Source: Nocardioides cavernae
GTDB taxonomy: Bacteria; Actinomycetota; Actinomycetes; Propionibacteriales; Nocardioidaceae
NCBI RefSeq assembly: GCF_013410035.1
Contig: NZ_JACCBW010000003.1
Span: 248,001 to 312,000, forward strand
Length of the DNA stretch: 64,000 nt
Reading direction: 5' to 3'
In this document: one piece after another, positions 49,661-57,819 of the stretch
Layout: every line of letters starts with the position of its first letter
Position numbering within the stretch: the first letter of the stretch is position 1
Made by a program: the position numbers and the translations under genes
Notes under the pieces: generated by a model
What the model saw: the letters and a program-made list of their open reading frames with translations, nothing else
Told to the model about the DNA's origin: nothing
Database searches by the model: none

Positions 49661-50557
49661 ATGACTTGCCGCATCACTGCACGCGTCGTTCCCTCCCACC
49701 GGCGTGCCTTCGGTGTCGCCGCACTTGCCGCGGCCTGTCTGCTTGGCTCACTGGCTGGTGGCGTCCCTGCCTCGGCGACGAGTACCGCCCCGACCGCAGG
49801 TCTGGCGGCGGCCGCGCCTGTTGCAGCAACCCCGGCGCGTCGGATCGACCCGCGCCGGATCAAGCCCGACGTCTTGAAGCGCAACCGGCTCTACCGCGTC
49901 GGGACCATGACGGGCGCAGGCTGCGCCCCGGCCTCACAGGTACCTCTCGACAGCTCCGCCAACCTCCTGGCCTACTACCGGTCGACCCTTCCGTGCCTGG
50001 ACCAGGCGTGGAAGGGCAGCTGGCGGAAGCTGCGCAAGGCGGGCGTGAAGTTCCGAGCCCCGAAGGTCGTCGTCCACAACGGCTCGTCCTCGAGCCCGTG
50101 CGGCACGCCGGGTCGCCTGTCGTTCTACTGCGGCCAGAACAAGACGATCTACATGTACGACGCCGAGATAGTGAACCCGTGGAACGCCTACCCCGGCGAT
50201 GAGTACAGCCACGGCTTGACCCGCCTTGCCGCCACGCACACCCTCGCGCACGAGTACGGCCACCACGTGCAGCAGCTCGTTGGCATCCTGCGAACCATCG
50301 GCCCGCGGTACAAGGGCAAGCTCGAGCGTCGGGCCGAGCTCCAGGCGAGCTGCCTGGGCAACGTCTGGCTCTCCGCGCAACGCGACGCCTACCCGATCCT
50401 CGCGGACTACTCCCAACGACCCGAGCTCTGGCGCTACATCAGCGTCAGCAACCACGGCTCGCTCGCCAACCAGGCCTACTGGACCGACCGCGGCTACGCC
50501 TCCGCTCAGCCAGGCGACTGCAACACCTTCAAGGCGCCCGGCCGCACGGTGTCCTGA
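49661..50557 (+). CDS. Secreted zinc metallopeptidase (neutral zinc metallopeptidase type)
   Basis: A 298-residue exported protein. The signal peptide is long (about 1-39, ending VPASA). The mature part has the family opening with a Cys pair (CGTPGRLSFYCGQNKTIYMY), the zinc motif HEYGHHVQQ (HExxH, His198 region), and downstream Glu-rich and Cys elements (RRAELQASCLGN) that supply the third ligand and disulfides. This matches the YpfJ-like putative neutral zinc metallopeptidase group. The substrate is unknown; secretion points to cell-wall or extracellular proteins. ATG at 49661 follows AAAGGA. Confidence 0.85.
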   Translation: MTCRITARVVPSHRRAFGVAALAAACLLGSLAGGVPASATSTAPTAGLAAAAPVAATPARRIDPRRIKPDVLKRNRLYRVGTMTGAGCAPASQVPLDSSANLLAYYRSTLPCLDQAWKGSWRKLRKAGVKFRAPKVVVHNGSSSSPCGTPGRLSFYCGQNKTIYMYDAEIVNPWNAYPGDEYSHGLTRLAATHTLAHEYGHHVQQLVGILRTIGPRYKGKLERRAELQASCLGNVWLSAQRDAYPILADYSQRPELWRYISVSNHGSLANQAYWTDRGYASAQPGDCNTFKAPGRTVS

Positions 50558-50613
50558 GACCGGGACGACCGGCACGCGCCGTGCGCCACCGCCGGACGTA
50601 CCGAGTCGATGCG

Positions 50614-50766
50614 TCAGGACCCGAAGGCGTAGACGATCACGAACCCGCCGACCATGAGCAGCAGGAGGGGCAGGAGGGTCCAGAAGTAACGCGTGTCGAC
50701 GTAGGACTTCTTGGCGTCCGGATCCCACGGACCCTGCTCGTCGTGACTGCCGGGGTTGATGATCAA
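50614..50766 (-). CDS. Small single-pass membrane protein, 50 residues, TTG start
   Basis: TTG at 50766 follows AGGAGACC at good spacing. It encodes a 50-residue protein: a polar head (MIINPGSHDEQGPWDPDAKK), then a hydrophobic helix (FWTLLPLLLLMVGGFVIVYA) and a short end. No family is assigned. It reads divergently from the small gene at 50849 across a CIRCE-like palindrome. It is too short for ordinary gene calls, but the ribosome site and the clean membrane segment support it. Confidence 0.6.
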   Translation of the reverse strand: MIINPGSHDEQGPWDPDAKKSYVDTRYFWTLLPLLLLMVGGFVIVYAFGS

Positions 50767-50817
50767 GACGGTCTCCTACCCTGCGCCGGGACGGCCAACC
50801 CTACAAGGCCGCTCTCC

Positions 50818-50839
50818 AGCACTCGCCCGGGCGAGTGCT
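50818..50839. promoter_or_regulatory. CIRCE-like perfect palindrome
   Basis: AGCACTC and GAGTGCT arms flank 8 self-complementary bases, making a perfect 22-bp palindrome. HrcA's CIRCE operator is TTAGCACTC-N9-GAGTGCTAA, so the arms match but the spacer is one base short and the outer TT/AA are missing. It lies between two divergent small genes and overlaps the likely -35/-10 region of the right-hand gene. Confidence 0.55.
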
Positions 50840-50848
50840 ACATCGAGG

Positions 50849-51082
50849 ATGGCGGTCATGGCTGTTGCCGCGGGCTGCCCAGTCGTGGGCGACGTCGATG
50901 CACAGTATCCGGGCCTGCTCGCGGTCCACGACGAAGTGCACTCGTGGATCACCCGCTCCGACCACGTAGCGACAGGGCCTCCACGGGAGGTGTGGCTGAC
51001 CGCGTCCGATGACACGGATGGCCTGCGCGTGCGGGTCACGTGGCCGTACGCCCCGCGCATCGCGTCTCTGCCTGACGCCTGA
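50849..51082 (+). CDS. Hypothetical protein, 77 residues
   Basis: No family was recognised. From the ATG at 50849 the product is small, with an Ala/Val-rich start (MAVMAVAAGCPVVGDVDAQYPG). A compact, strand-like body follows (LAVHDEVHSWITRSDHVATG and EVWLTASDDTDGLRVRVTWPY). It has no membrane segment or signal peptide. ATG at 50858 is an alternative, and a longer frame from 50756 would run through the palindrome and is rejected. Expression is probably controlled by the palindrome just upstream. Confidence 0.5.
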   Translation: MAVMAVAAGCPVVGDVDAQYPGLLAVHDEVHSWITRSDHVATGPPREVWLTASDDTDGLRVRVTWPYAPRIASLPDA

Positions 51083-51147
51083 CCCTGTGCCCCTTCCGGC
51101 GGCTCGTCCCATGGACGTCCCACTGGTCGACAGCTTCAGGAACGACG

Positions 51148-51183
51148 AAGCCCCTGACCGGCGTCTCCGCTGGTCAGGGGCTT
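51148..51183 (-). terminator. Hairpin terminator behind tRNA-Pro
   Basis: AAGCCCCTGACC and its complement GGTCAGGGGCTT form a perfect 12-bp stem with a 12-base loop, 8 bp beyond the tRNA 3' end on the minus strand. T-rich sequence follows on both strands, so it may act in both directions. Confidence 0.75.
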
Positions 51184-51191
51184 CTTCTCGG

Positions 51192-51265
<74 letters not shown>

Positions 51266-51468
51266 AGTGCTCCCGGCGCGAGGCCTGCGAAGCGAGGGGA
51301 ACACTACCGCAGCCACACCGGGGTGACGGAATCGGGCCGGGCCTCGTGCGCCGGTCCCCCACCGCTCGGACCAGAGCGCCTGGTCCGTGTGGGTCATTCG
51401 ACCCCGAACGCCCGCGGTGGACGTCCCGGTCGGCACACCATGGACCACCGACCTGTGGGGGGTTCTGA

Positions 51469-52140
51469 GTGTCATCCGTGCCGCGCCGCTCCAGCCTGGT
51501 CGCAGCCGTCCTCCTGGCTGCCGCCGGGCTGGGCGTCGCCGCGCCCCGGGCCGGGGCAGCACCTGAGTCCGCCGTGCGCGAGGACGCCCGGGTCGCCCGG
51601 GCCGTCGACCTGGCACGTCAGGTCGGCGCGCGCCAGCAGGCACTTGCGAGCCTGAACCGACGGGCCGACACCCGTGATCGCGCACTCCTCGGGCGCGCGC
51701 GGGTGCTCGCGGCGTACGGCTGGAGCGGCGACCCCGAGGCCGCCCGCGCCGTGCTGCCGCTCGCCGACTACCGCATCTCCGCCGGCTTCGGTCTCACCGG
51801 ACCGCTGTGGGAGGACGAGCACGGCGGGCAGGACTTCGGCGCCGCCGTCGGCGAGACGATCGTCTCCGTCGCCGCCGGTACCGTCACCGAGGTCGCCGAC
51901 GCCGGTCCCTACGGCCTGCGCACGATCGTCACGTTGCCGGACGGCACGGAGGTCTGGTACTGCCACCAGACGAGCGCCACCGTCCAGCCCGGCCAGGCCG
52001 TCGACCTCGCCGACGTCATCGGCACGGTCGGCTCGTCGGGCAACTCGACGGGACCGCACCTGCACCTGGAGGTACGCCCCGCCGGCGGCAGCCCGGTGGA
52101 CCCGATGGACTGGCTGCGCGCGGCGGGGCTCACGCCCTGA
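51469..52140 (+). CDS. Secreted M23-family metallopeptidase
   Basis: A 223-residue protein with a signal peptide (about 1-30, LVAAVLLAAAGLGVAAPRAGA). A short helical spacer (about 35-85) follows, then a LytM/M23 domain. The zinc ligands are in HGGQDFG (His and Asp of HxxxD) and GPHLHLEV (HxH). These enzymes cut peptide crosslinks in peptidoglycan, and some are inactive regulators, but here the ligand set is complete. GTG at 51469 follows a GGGGGG stretch. It is convergent with der. Confidence 0.9.
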   Translation: MSSVPRRSSLVAAVLLAAAGLGVAAPRAGAAPESAVREDARVARAVDLARQVGARQQALASLNRRADTRDRALLGRARVLAAYGWSGDPEAARAVLPLADYRISAGFGLTGPLWEDEHGGQDFGAAVGETIVSVAAGTVTEVADAGPYGLRTIVTLPDGTEVWYCHQTSATVQPGQAVDLADVIGTVGSSGNSTGPHLHLEVRPAGGSPVDPMDWLRAAGLTP

Positions 52141-52164
52141 ACCGGTCCCGCACCAGACTGCGTG

Positions 52165-53532
52165 TCAGCGCTTGCGCTTCTCGCGCGGCTTCTGCTGGAT
52201 GACGATGGGCGTGCCGACGAAGCCGAACTCCTCACGGAGCCGACGCTCGACGTAGCGCTCGTAGGCGGCGTCGAGCTTGCCGCTGGTGAACAGCACGAAG
52301 GTGGGCGGGGCGACCGAGGGCTGCGTGGCGAACAGGATCTTGGGCTGCTTGCCGCTGCGCACCGGGTGCGGGTGCTCGGCGACGAGCCGACCGAGGAAGG
52401 TGTTGAGGGCGCCGGTGCCGATGCGCGTCTCCCAGCCCTCCAGCGCCTTGTCGATGGCCGGGACGAGACGATCGACGTGCCAGCCCGTGCGGGCGGTGAA
52501 GTTGATCCGCGGCGCCCACTGCAGCTGCACCAGGTCGCGCTCGATCTCGCGCTCGAGGTAGTAGCGGCGCTCCTCGTCGACGAGGTCCCACTTGTTGAAG
52601 GCCACGATCATCGCCCGCCCGGCGTCCCGGATCGTCTGGATGATCCGCATGTCCTGCTCGGACACGGTCTGGCTGGCGTCGAGGACCAGCACGGCGACCT
52701 CGGCCCGGTCGATTGCGGTGGAGGTCCGCAGCGAGGCGTAGTACTCGTGGCCGGACGCCTGGTTCACGCGCTTGCGGATGCCCGCGGTGTCGATGAAGCG
52801 CCAGGTGCGGTCACCGAGCGTGATCAGCTCGTCGACCGGGTCGACCGTCGTGCCGGCGACGTTGTCGACGACGACACGGTCCTCCTTGGCGAGCATGTTG
52901 AGCAGCGAGGACTTGCCGACGTTGGGCTTGCCGACGATGGCGATGCGGCGCGGGCCGCCGACCTCCTCGAACGACTCCGCGGGCGTCTCGGGCAGCGCCT
53001 CCAGGATGGCGTCGAGCATGTCGCCGGAGCCGCGGCCGTGCAGCGCGGAGACGGGGTAGGGCTCACCGAGGCCGAGGTTCCAGAGGCCGAACGCCTCGGC
53101 CTCGGTGCGCTGGTCGTCGACCTTGTTGGCGGCCAGCACCACGGGCTTGCCCGACTTGCGCAGGATCCGGACGACCGCCTCGTCGGAGTCGGTGATGCCG
53201 ACGGTGGCGTCCACGACGAACAGGACGGCGTCGGCCAGCGACACGGCGACCTCGGCCTGCCCGGCGATCCGCTCGGCGAGGCCGCGGGCGTCGGGGTCCC
53301 AGCCGCCGGTGTCGACCACCGTGAAGGCGCGGCCGTTCCAGTTGGCGTCGTAGGACACGCGGTCGCGGGTCACCCCCGGGCGGTCCTCGACGACCGCCTC
53401 ACGGCGGCCGATGATCCGGTTGACGAGGGTCGACTTCCCCACGTTGGGTCGGCCGACCACGGCGAGGACGGGGACGGGCCCGGACGTCTCGTCGGTGGCG
53501 GGCTCGACGCTGGCGGCGTCGTACTCAGTCAT
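52165..53532 (-). CDS. der: Ribosome biogenesis GTPase Der (EngA)
   Basis: A 455-residue protein with two tandem GTPase domains and a C-terminal KH-like domain. G1 motifs are GRPNVGKST (about 28-36) and GKPNVGKSS (about 202-210). DTGGW and DTAGIR are the two G3 sites, and NKVD and NKWD are G4 sites. It ends in the usual basic tail (EKRKR). Der binds the 50S subunit and is needed for its maturation. ATG at 53532 is 6 bp after the stop of the acyltransferase gene, in the conserved cmk-plsC-der order. Confidence 0.97.
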   Translation of the reverse strand: MTEYDAASVEPATDETSGPVPVLAVVGRPNVGKSTLVNRIIGRREAVVEDRPGVTRDRVSYDANWNGRAFTVVDTGGWDPDARGLAERIAGQAEVAVSLADAVLFVVDATVGITDSDEAVVRILRKSGKPVVLAANKVDDQRTEAEAFGLWNLGLGEPYPVSALHGRGSGDMLDAILEALPETPAESFEEVGGPRRIAIVGKPNVGKSSLLNMLAKEDRVVVDNVAGTTVDPVDELITLGDRTWRFIDTAGIRKRVNQASGHEYYASLRTSTAIDRAEVAVLVLDASQTVSEQDMRIIQTIRDAGRAMIVAFNKWDLVDEERRYYLEREIERDLVQLQWAPRINFTARTGWHVDRLVPAIDKALEGWETRIGTGALNTFLGRLVAEHPHPVRSGKQPKILFATQPSVAPPTFVLFTSGKLDAAYERYVERRLREEFGFVGTPIVIQQKPREKRKR

Positions 53533-53538
53533 GGGTGC

Positions 53539-54285
53539 TCACAGCTCTCTGGATGGCTCGACGAGCCCGGTGTCGGGGTCGTCCTCGGATTGTCCCGCAG
53601 GAAGGGGCCCGGGCAAGGATCGGCGCGTGTCGGCCAGCGCGGCCGCCAGCTCGGACAGCATGTGCCCCTTGAGCAACACCGACGTGGCGGCGACGTGTTC
53701 CCGGGTGCGCGGCCACGCCTGCTGTGTCGTGTGCCACGGCGTGCCGACGACCACGTCGATCCGCGCGCCGCGGGGTGGCAGCGAGCCGGTGGCGCCGCCG
53801 GGCTCGCGCGTACCGACGAGAGTCACCGGTACGACAGGTGCGCCCGTCACGAGGGCCAGGTACGCCGCGCCGTGGTGGAAGCGTCGCAGCTCGCCGTCGC
53901 CGCGGGTGCCCTCCGGGAAGATCCCGACCACTCCCCCGTCGCGCAGGACGCGCAGGCACGTACGGATCGCGCCGGGGTCGGCGTGGAAGCGGTCGAGCGG
54001 CACCTGGCCGGAGGCGCGGAGGAACCGTCCGAGAGGGCCGGCGAACATCTCCTGCTTGGTCAGCGCGTGCACGGGGCGTGGAGCCACGACCGCCAGCAGC
54101 GGTCCGTCGATCACGCCGACGTGGTTGGCCGCGAGGATCACTCCGCCGGTCGCCGGCACCCGCTCGGGGTGGTGCACCTGCACCGACCAGCGACGCCGCA
54201 GCAGCCACGCGGCGGCGGGCCGGAGCCCGCACAGCAACCGTGTCGGCGGGTGCCCCGCGGCGCTGCCGGGCAGGTCGGTGGTCAC
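53539..54285 (-). CDS. 1-acyl-sn-glycerol-3-phosphate acyltransferase family protein
   Basis: A 248-residue PlsC-type acyltransferase. Block I is NHVGVIDG (the HX4D pair), block II has GRFLRASGQVPLDR, block III is FPEGTRG, and block IV is VPVTLVG, so the catalytic site is complete. The N-terminus has a short hydrophobic stretch for membrane association. It would acylate lysophosphatidic acid or a related acceptor at the inner membrane. GTG at 54285 overlaps the cmk stop by GTGA. Confidence 0.9.
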   Translation of the reverse strand: MTTDLPGSAAGHPPTRLLCGLRPAAAWLLRRRWSVQVHHPERVPATGGVILAANHVGVIDGPLLAVVAPRPVHALTKQEMFAGPLGRFLRASGQVPLDRFHADPGAIRTCLRVLRDGGVVGIFPEGTRGDGELRRFHHGAAYLALVTGAPVVPVTLVGTREPGGATGSLPPRGARIDVVVGTPWHTTQQAWPRTREHVAATSVLLKGHMLSELAAALADTRRSLPGPLPAGQSEDDPDTGLVEPSREL

Positions 54286-54968
54286 CTGCCCCGCGCCTCC
54301 TCGGCGAGGGTGACGATCCGGTCGACCACCTCGGGCAGCGTGAGGTGGGTGCTGTCGACGTGCACGGCGCCGTCGGCCATCGTCAGCGGCGCGGTCGCTC
54401 GCCCGGAGTCGATGCGGTCGCGCTCGAGCAGCGACTGCTGGGTGCTGGCGAGGTCGCTGCCGCCCTCCTCCAGAGCGCGGCGCTGCGCGCGTGCGTCGGG
54501 GTCTGCGCTGAGGTAGACCTTGAGCTCGGCCTGCGGCCACACGACGGAGCCGATGTCGCGGCCCTCCACGACGATCCCGCCGGTGCCGATCACCTCACGC
54601 TGGAGGTCGAGCAGCAGGCTGCGCACCTCGGGGACCGCGCTGACCGGGCTGACCGCGGCGTTGACCTCGTCGCTGCGGATCTCGACCGAGACGTCGACGC
54701 CGTCCACGGTGATGGTGGGGGCGAGCGGGTCGGTGCCGGACTCGATCACCGGGCGGCCGCAGGCCGCAGCCACGGCAGCCACGTCGTGCACGTCGACGCC
54801 CTCGCGCAGCAGCCACCACGTCATCGCACGGAACATCGCGCCGGTGTCGAGGTAGCGCAGGCCCAGGCGACCGGCCACGCCCCGCGACGTGCTCGACTTC
54901 CCGGACCCGGAGGTGCCGTCGATCGCGATGACGAGGGCCGTGGGGTCGAGGGAGGTCTGGTCGCTCAC
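54282..54968 (-). CDS. cmk: Cytidylate kinase
   Basis: A 228-residue nucleoside monophosphate kinase with IAIDGTSGSGKSS at the P loop, RYLDTGAMFRAMTWW, and VVEGRDIGSVVWPQAELKVYL, the NMP-binding and LID region signatures of bacterial Cmk. It phosphorylates CMP and dCMP in the cytoplasm. GTG at 54968 follows the tyrA stop by 11 bp. A TAACCT box 8 bp before the GTG overlaps that stop and might give an internal promoter. Confidence 0.96.
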   Translation of the reverse strand: MSDQTSLDPTALVIAIDGTSGSGKSSTSRGVAGRLGLRYLDTGAMFRAMTWWLLREGVDVHDVAAVAAACGRPVIESGTDPLAPTITVDGVDVSVEIRSDEVNAAVSPVSAVPEVRSLLLDLQREVIGTGGIVVEGRDIGSVVWPQAELKVYLSADPDARAQRRALEEGGSDLASTQQSLLERDRIDSGRATAPLTMADGAVHVDSTHLTLPEVVDRIVTLAEEARGR

Positions 54969-54979
54969 GGGCCACAAGG

Positions 54980-56098
54980 TTACCGGTGGGTCGTCCAGCC
55001 GCGGGATTCGAGCGCGGCCAGGAGCTGCTCGGCGCTGCCGCGGTCGACGACCAGCTCGGTGAGCCCGACCGGTCGCCCGGGGTCGTGATCGATGTGGACG
55101 TCCTCGATGTTGACGCCGATCTCGCCGGCATCGCCGAACAGCCGGGCCAGCTCGCCCGGGTGGTCCGGCACCGCGACGAAGACCGACCGCGTCGGCCGCG
55201 CGGGTCCGCCGTGCTTGCCGGGGATCGCGGCGGTGCCTGCGTTGCCGCGGGTGAGGATCTCGACGAGGCCGGGGGCCGACGGCCCGGAAGGCGCAGTGGG
55301 AGCCGCGGACACCGCGCTCATCAGGTCGTCGAGGTCGGCGCGGACCTCCGCGAGCAGGTCGAGGACCGCCTCGCTGTTGGCCTCGAGGATCTGCTGCCAC
55401 AGCCCGGGGTCGCTCGCGGCGACCCGCGTGACGTCACGTACGCCCTGACCCGACAGGGCGAGGTGCTCGGCGGGCGCGGCGGCGAGGCGGCCCGCGACGA
55501 GCACGGCGGCGAGGTGCGGGAGGTGGGAGATCCGCGCGACGGCGCGATCGTGCTCCGCGGGCTCCATCCGGATCGGTGCGGCACCGCACTCGAGCACCAG
55601 TGTCTCGACGAGACCGACGGCGTCGGGTCGGGCGTCCAGGTGGGGCGTGACCGCCCACGGCCGCCCGTCGAACAGCGCCGCACTCGCGGCCAGCGGGCCG
55701 GAGCGCTCGCTGCCGGCCATCGGGTGCGACCCGACGTAGCGCGCCAGGTCCGCGCCGGCCACGCGGGCAGCCACGGCCGTGAGCGGCGCGGCCTTGACGC
55801 TGCCGACGTCGGTGACGACGGCGTCGGTGCGCTGCAGCGCGTCCACGATGGCGTCCGCGATCGCCGCAGGCGGGACCGCGACCACCACGAGCTGCGGCCG
55901 GTCCTCGGGTCGCACCGGGCGGCCGGCGCCCAGGCCGTGCGCCGTGCGGACGTTCTCCTCGGCGGTGTCGCGCAGCACGACCTCGATCCCGAGGCGGGCG
56001 CACACGAGCGCGATGGACGTGCCGATCAGGCCCGCGCCGACGACCTCGACCGGCCCGACGAGGGCGGGGAGGGCCGCCTCGTCCCCGAGGTCAGTCAT
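54980..56098 (-). CDS. tyrA: Prephenate dehydrogenase with C-terminal ACT domain
   Basis: A 372-residue TyrA. It has the NAD(P) motif VEVVGAGLIGTSIALVC (about 17-33) and the prephenate-binding DVGSVK, GSHPMAGSERSGPLAAS and THLPHLAAVL-like segments. A C-terminal ACT domain (about 300-370, SVFVAVPDHPGELARLFGDAGEIGVNIEDVHID in pieces) probably binds Tyr for feedback. It converts prephenate to 4-hydroxyphenylpyruvate. ATG at 56098 lies inside the end of aroH with an 8-bp overlap, so chorismate mutase and dehydrogenase are coupled. Confidence 0.96.
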   Translation of the reverse strand: MTDLGDEAALPALVGPVEVVGAGLIGTSIALVCARLGIEVVLRDTAEENVRTAHGLGAGRPVRPEDRPQLVVVAVPPAAIADAIVDALQRTDAVVTDVGSVKAAPLTAVAARVAGADLARYVGSHPMAGSERSGPLAASAALFDGRPWAVTPHLDARPDAVGLVETLVLECGAAPIRMEPAEHDRAVARISHLPHLAAVLVAGRLAAAPAEHLALSGQGVRDVTRVAASDPGLWQQILEANSEAVLDLLAEVRADLDDLMSAVSAAPTAPSGPSAPGLVEILTRGNAGTAAIPGKHGGPARPTRSVFVAVPDHPGELARLFGDAGEIGVNIEDVHIDHDPGRPVGLTELVVDRGSAEQLLAALESRGWTTHR

Positions 56099-56468
56099 GG
56101 CTGGTGGTCCGGGCGAGGTCGCGACGCAGGTTGGCGGCGCCGTGCAGGTAGGCGTGGGTGATGTCGGCGCGCGGCAGGTCGGTCTCCACGTGCGCCATCA
56201 GCCGCACGACCCGGGGCATCGAGCCCTCGATCTCGAGCTCGCGGGCGCACACCAGTGGCACGTCCGAGAAGCCGAGCTGTCGCGCGGCGTACGCCGGGAA
56301 CTCGCTGGTGAGGTCACTGGTGGCGGTGAAGATGATCGAGATGAAGTCGTCGACCTCGAGGCCGTTGGCCTCCATCACGTCGGTGACGAGCTCGGCCACC
56401 CGGTCCAGCATGTGCTCGCGGGTGTCCTCCTCGAGCTGGGTCGCCCCACGCACTGCCCTCACTGCCAC
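56091..56468 (-). CDS. aroH: Chorismate mutase, AroH type
   Basis: A 125-residue AroH-fold chorismate mutase. Catalytic features are the N-terminal Arg in AVRAVRGATQLEEDT, the segment FTATSDLTSEFPAYAARQLGF, and CARELEIEGSMPRVVRLMAH, which supplies the key Cys/Glu and Arg residues of the trimeric pseudo-alpha/beta barrel. It feeds prephenate to the following tyrA. GTG at 56468 is preceded by TAGGCT with a 6-bp gap, so the tyrosine-to-der operon probably starts here with a leaderless message. Confidence 0.95.
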   Translation of the reverse strand: MAVRAVRGATQLEEDTREHMLDRVAELVTDVMEANGLEVDDFISIIFTATSDLTSEFPAYAARQLGFSDVPLVCARELEIEGSMPRVVRLMAHVETDLPRADITHAYLHGAANLRRDLARTTSHD

Positions 56469-56474
56469 GGGAGG

Positions 56475-56480
56475 AGCCTA
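56475..56480 (-). promoter_or_regulatory. Leaderless -10 box TAGGCT for the aroH operon
   Basis: Reads TAGGCT on the minus strand, 6 bp before the GTG at 56468. This separates aroH-der from the AraC/VOC pair upstream. Confidence 0.5.
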
Positions 56481-56523
56481 GGCCAGCCCGACGTCGTGTC
56501 CGCGAGGTGTCTCGCGGCGCGGC

Positions 56524-56925
56524 TCAGGCCGGCTGGTAGCTCCCGAAGGACCAGTGGTTGCCCTCCGGGTCGTTGACGCTCCCGCCGCGCCCGCCGTAGT
56601 CGTGGTCCTCCATCGGGCGTACGACGGTCGCCCCGGCGGCGACGGCCGCGTCGAACGCCGCGTCGGGATCGGGCGTGACGAGGTAGGCCGCGGCGGGCGC
56701 GGTGCCGCTGAGGGGGCTGTCGTCGCGCGCGGTGCCGAACATGATCCCGCCACCGCCCGGCCACGCCCACTCCGCGTGGACGACGACGGAGTCGTCCTGC
56801 TCGTCGCGGTGGGTCGCGTGCTCGGTGAAGCCCACCGCGGCCAGCCAGGCGGTCATCACCTCGGCGTCGCGGACGACGAACGTGTGCCAGAGGGTGGTGC
56901 GGGAGACGTCGGGGGTCTTGGACAT
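56524..56925 (-). CDS. VOC-family (glyoxalase-like) protein in the AraC unit
   Basis: A 133-residue VOC protein: TLWHTFVVRDAEVMTAWLAAVGF at the start, GGGIMFGTARDD in the centre, and a final SVNDPEGNHWSFG with a conserved Asn-Asp-Pro-Glu-Gly turn. It resembles the PhnB/bleomycin-resistance-like subgroup, but no drug role can be read. ATG at 56925 follows AGGAG. It lies 47 bp downstream of the AraC gene and probably shares its transcript. It is an insertion in the conserved rluB-aroH interval. Confidence 0.87.
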   Translation of the reverse strand: MSKTPDVSRTTLWHTFVVRDAEVMTAWLAAVGFTEHATHRDEQDDSVVVHAEWAWPGGGGIMFGTARDDSPLSGTAPAAAYLVTPDPDAAFDAAVAAGATVVRPMEDHDYGGRGGSVNDPEGNHWSFGSYQPA

Positions 56926-56972
56926 GGAGGTGCTCCTCGTCGGTCGGCCGGGTGGCGGCGGGTCGGTGATCA

Positions 56973-57788
56973 TCACCCTGCCGCCTCGGCACCACGGGTG
57001 GCTTGGACGACGGGGAACTCCCGGCGCACCCACTCCGTGGGGCTGCACCCGGCCATCTCGGACCACTCGCGGGCGAGGTGGGCCTGGTCGGCGTACCCCG
57101 CACGCGCGGCCACGGTCGCGACGGACACCTCGCCCGACAGCGCGGCCCGCCGCATGAGCGCGTGCGAGCGGGCGAAGCGCGCCAGCCGCTGGTAGGTCTT
57201 GGGCGCGACCCCCGCCTCGTCACGCACCAGGGTGGTGAGACGCCGCCTGCTGTAGCCGACGTCGCCGGCCGTCGCTGCGACCGGGACTCCCCGCGTGAGC
57301 AACGCCAGGGCCCGGGTGACCTCGGGGCGCTGAGGTGGTCGGCGGTGCCGCCGGAGGGCGTCGAGCAGCGCCCGCTCGACCTCGGGCAGGGCGTCGGCGG
57401 CCGACCGGTGCCCCGCGAGGCGTTCCGGCAGGTCGGCGAGGTCCGGCGCCACGTCGCCGAGCTCCAGGAGGTGCCCGGCGAGAGCGGCGGCGGGCACGCC
57501 CCACAGGGCCCGCGCACCCTCGGTGGTCAGCGCGAGCTGGATGCCCCGCTGCCGGAGCCCGTGCTCGACGGCGGCGGGACGGGTGTGCAGTCCGGACACC
57601 GACGTCCACCCGACCCTGCGCGAGCCCGGCTCGCCCTCCCACGCGACGCCCAGGGGCTCGTCGAGGGGCAGCACCCAGGTCAGCTCGGTCGACGGCATCC
57701 CGATGTGGATGCCGGGGCCCGCGAAGGAGACGTCGTACGCCACGAGCGAGCGGACGTACGGCGACAGCGCGGGGTGCACGGCGGCCAT
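56973..57788 (-). CDS. AraC-family transcriptional regulator
   Basis: A 271-residue regulator. The N-terminal 150 residues form the effector domain, with no motif that identifies the ligand. The C-terminal AraC domain (about 170-260) has the two helix-turn-helix parts, VAATAGDVGYSRRRLTTLVRDEAG and VATVAARAGYADQAHLAREWSEMAGCSPTEW in pieces, the second with the typical conserved Gly-Tyr and Pro-x-x-W elements. It probably regulates the adjacent VOC gene. It is 31 bp downstream of rluB. Confidence 0.9.
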   Translation of the reverse strand: MAAVHPALSPYVRSLVAYDVSFAGPGIHIGMPSTELTWVLPLDEPLGVAWEGEPGSRRVGWTSVSGLHTRPAAVEHGLRQRGIQLALTTEGARALWGVPAAALAGHLLELGDVAPDLADLPERLAGHRSAADALPEVERALLDALRRHRRPPQRPEVTRALALLTRGVPVAATAGDVGYSRRRLTTLVRDEAGVAPKTYQRLARFARSHALMRRAALSGEVSVATVAARAGYADQAHLAREWSEMAGCSPTEWVRREFPVVQATRGAEAAG

Positions 57789-57819
57789 GTCGCCACCGTA
57801 CGCGGGCCGGGCGCCCTGC

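Noticed and set aside
50818..50839. Palindrome read as an ordinary terminator
   Set aside because: It lies between two divergent starts, not after a gene, and has no T tract; an operator is the better reading.
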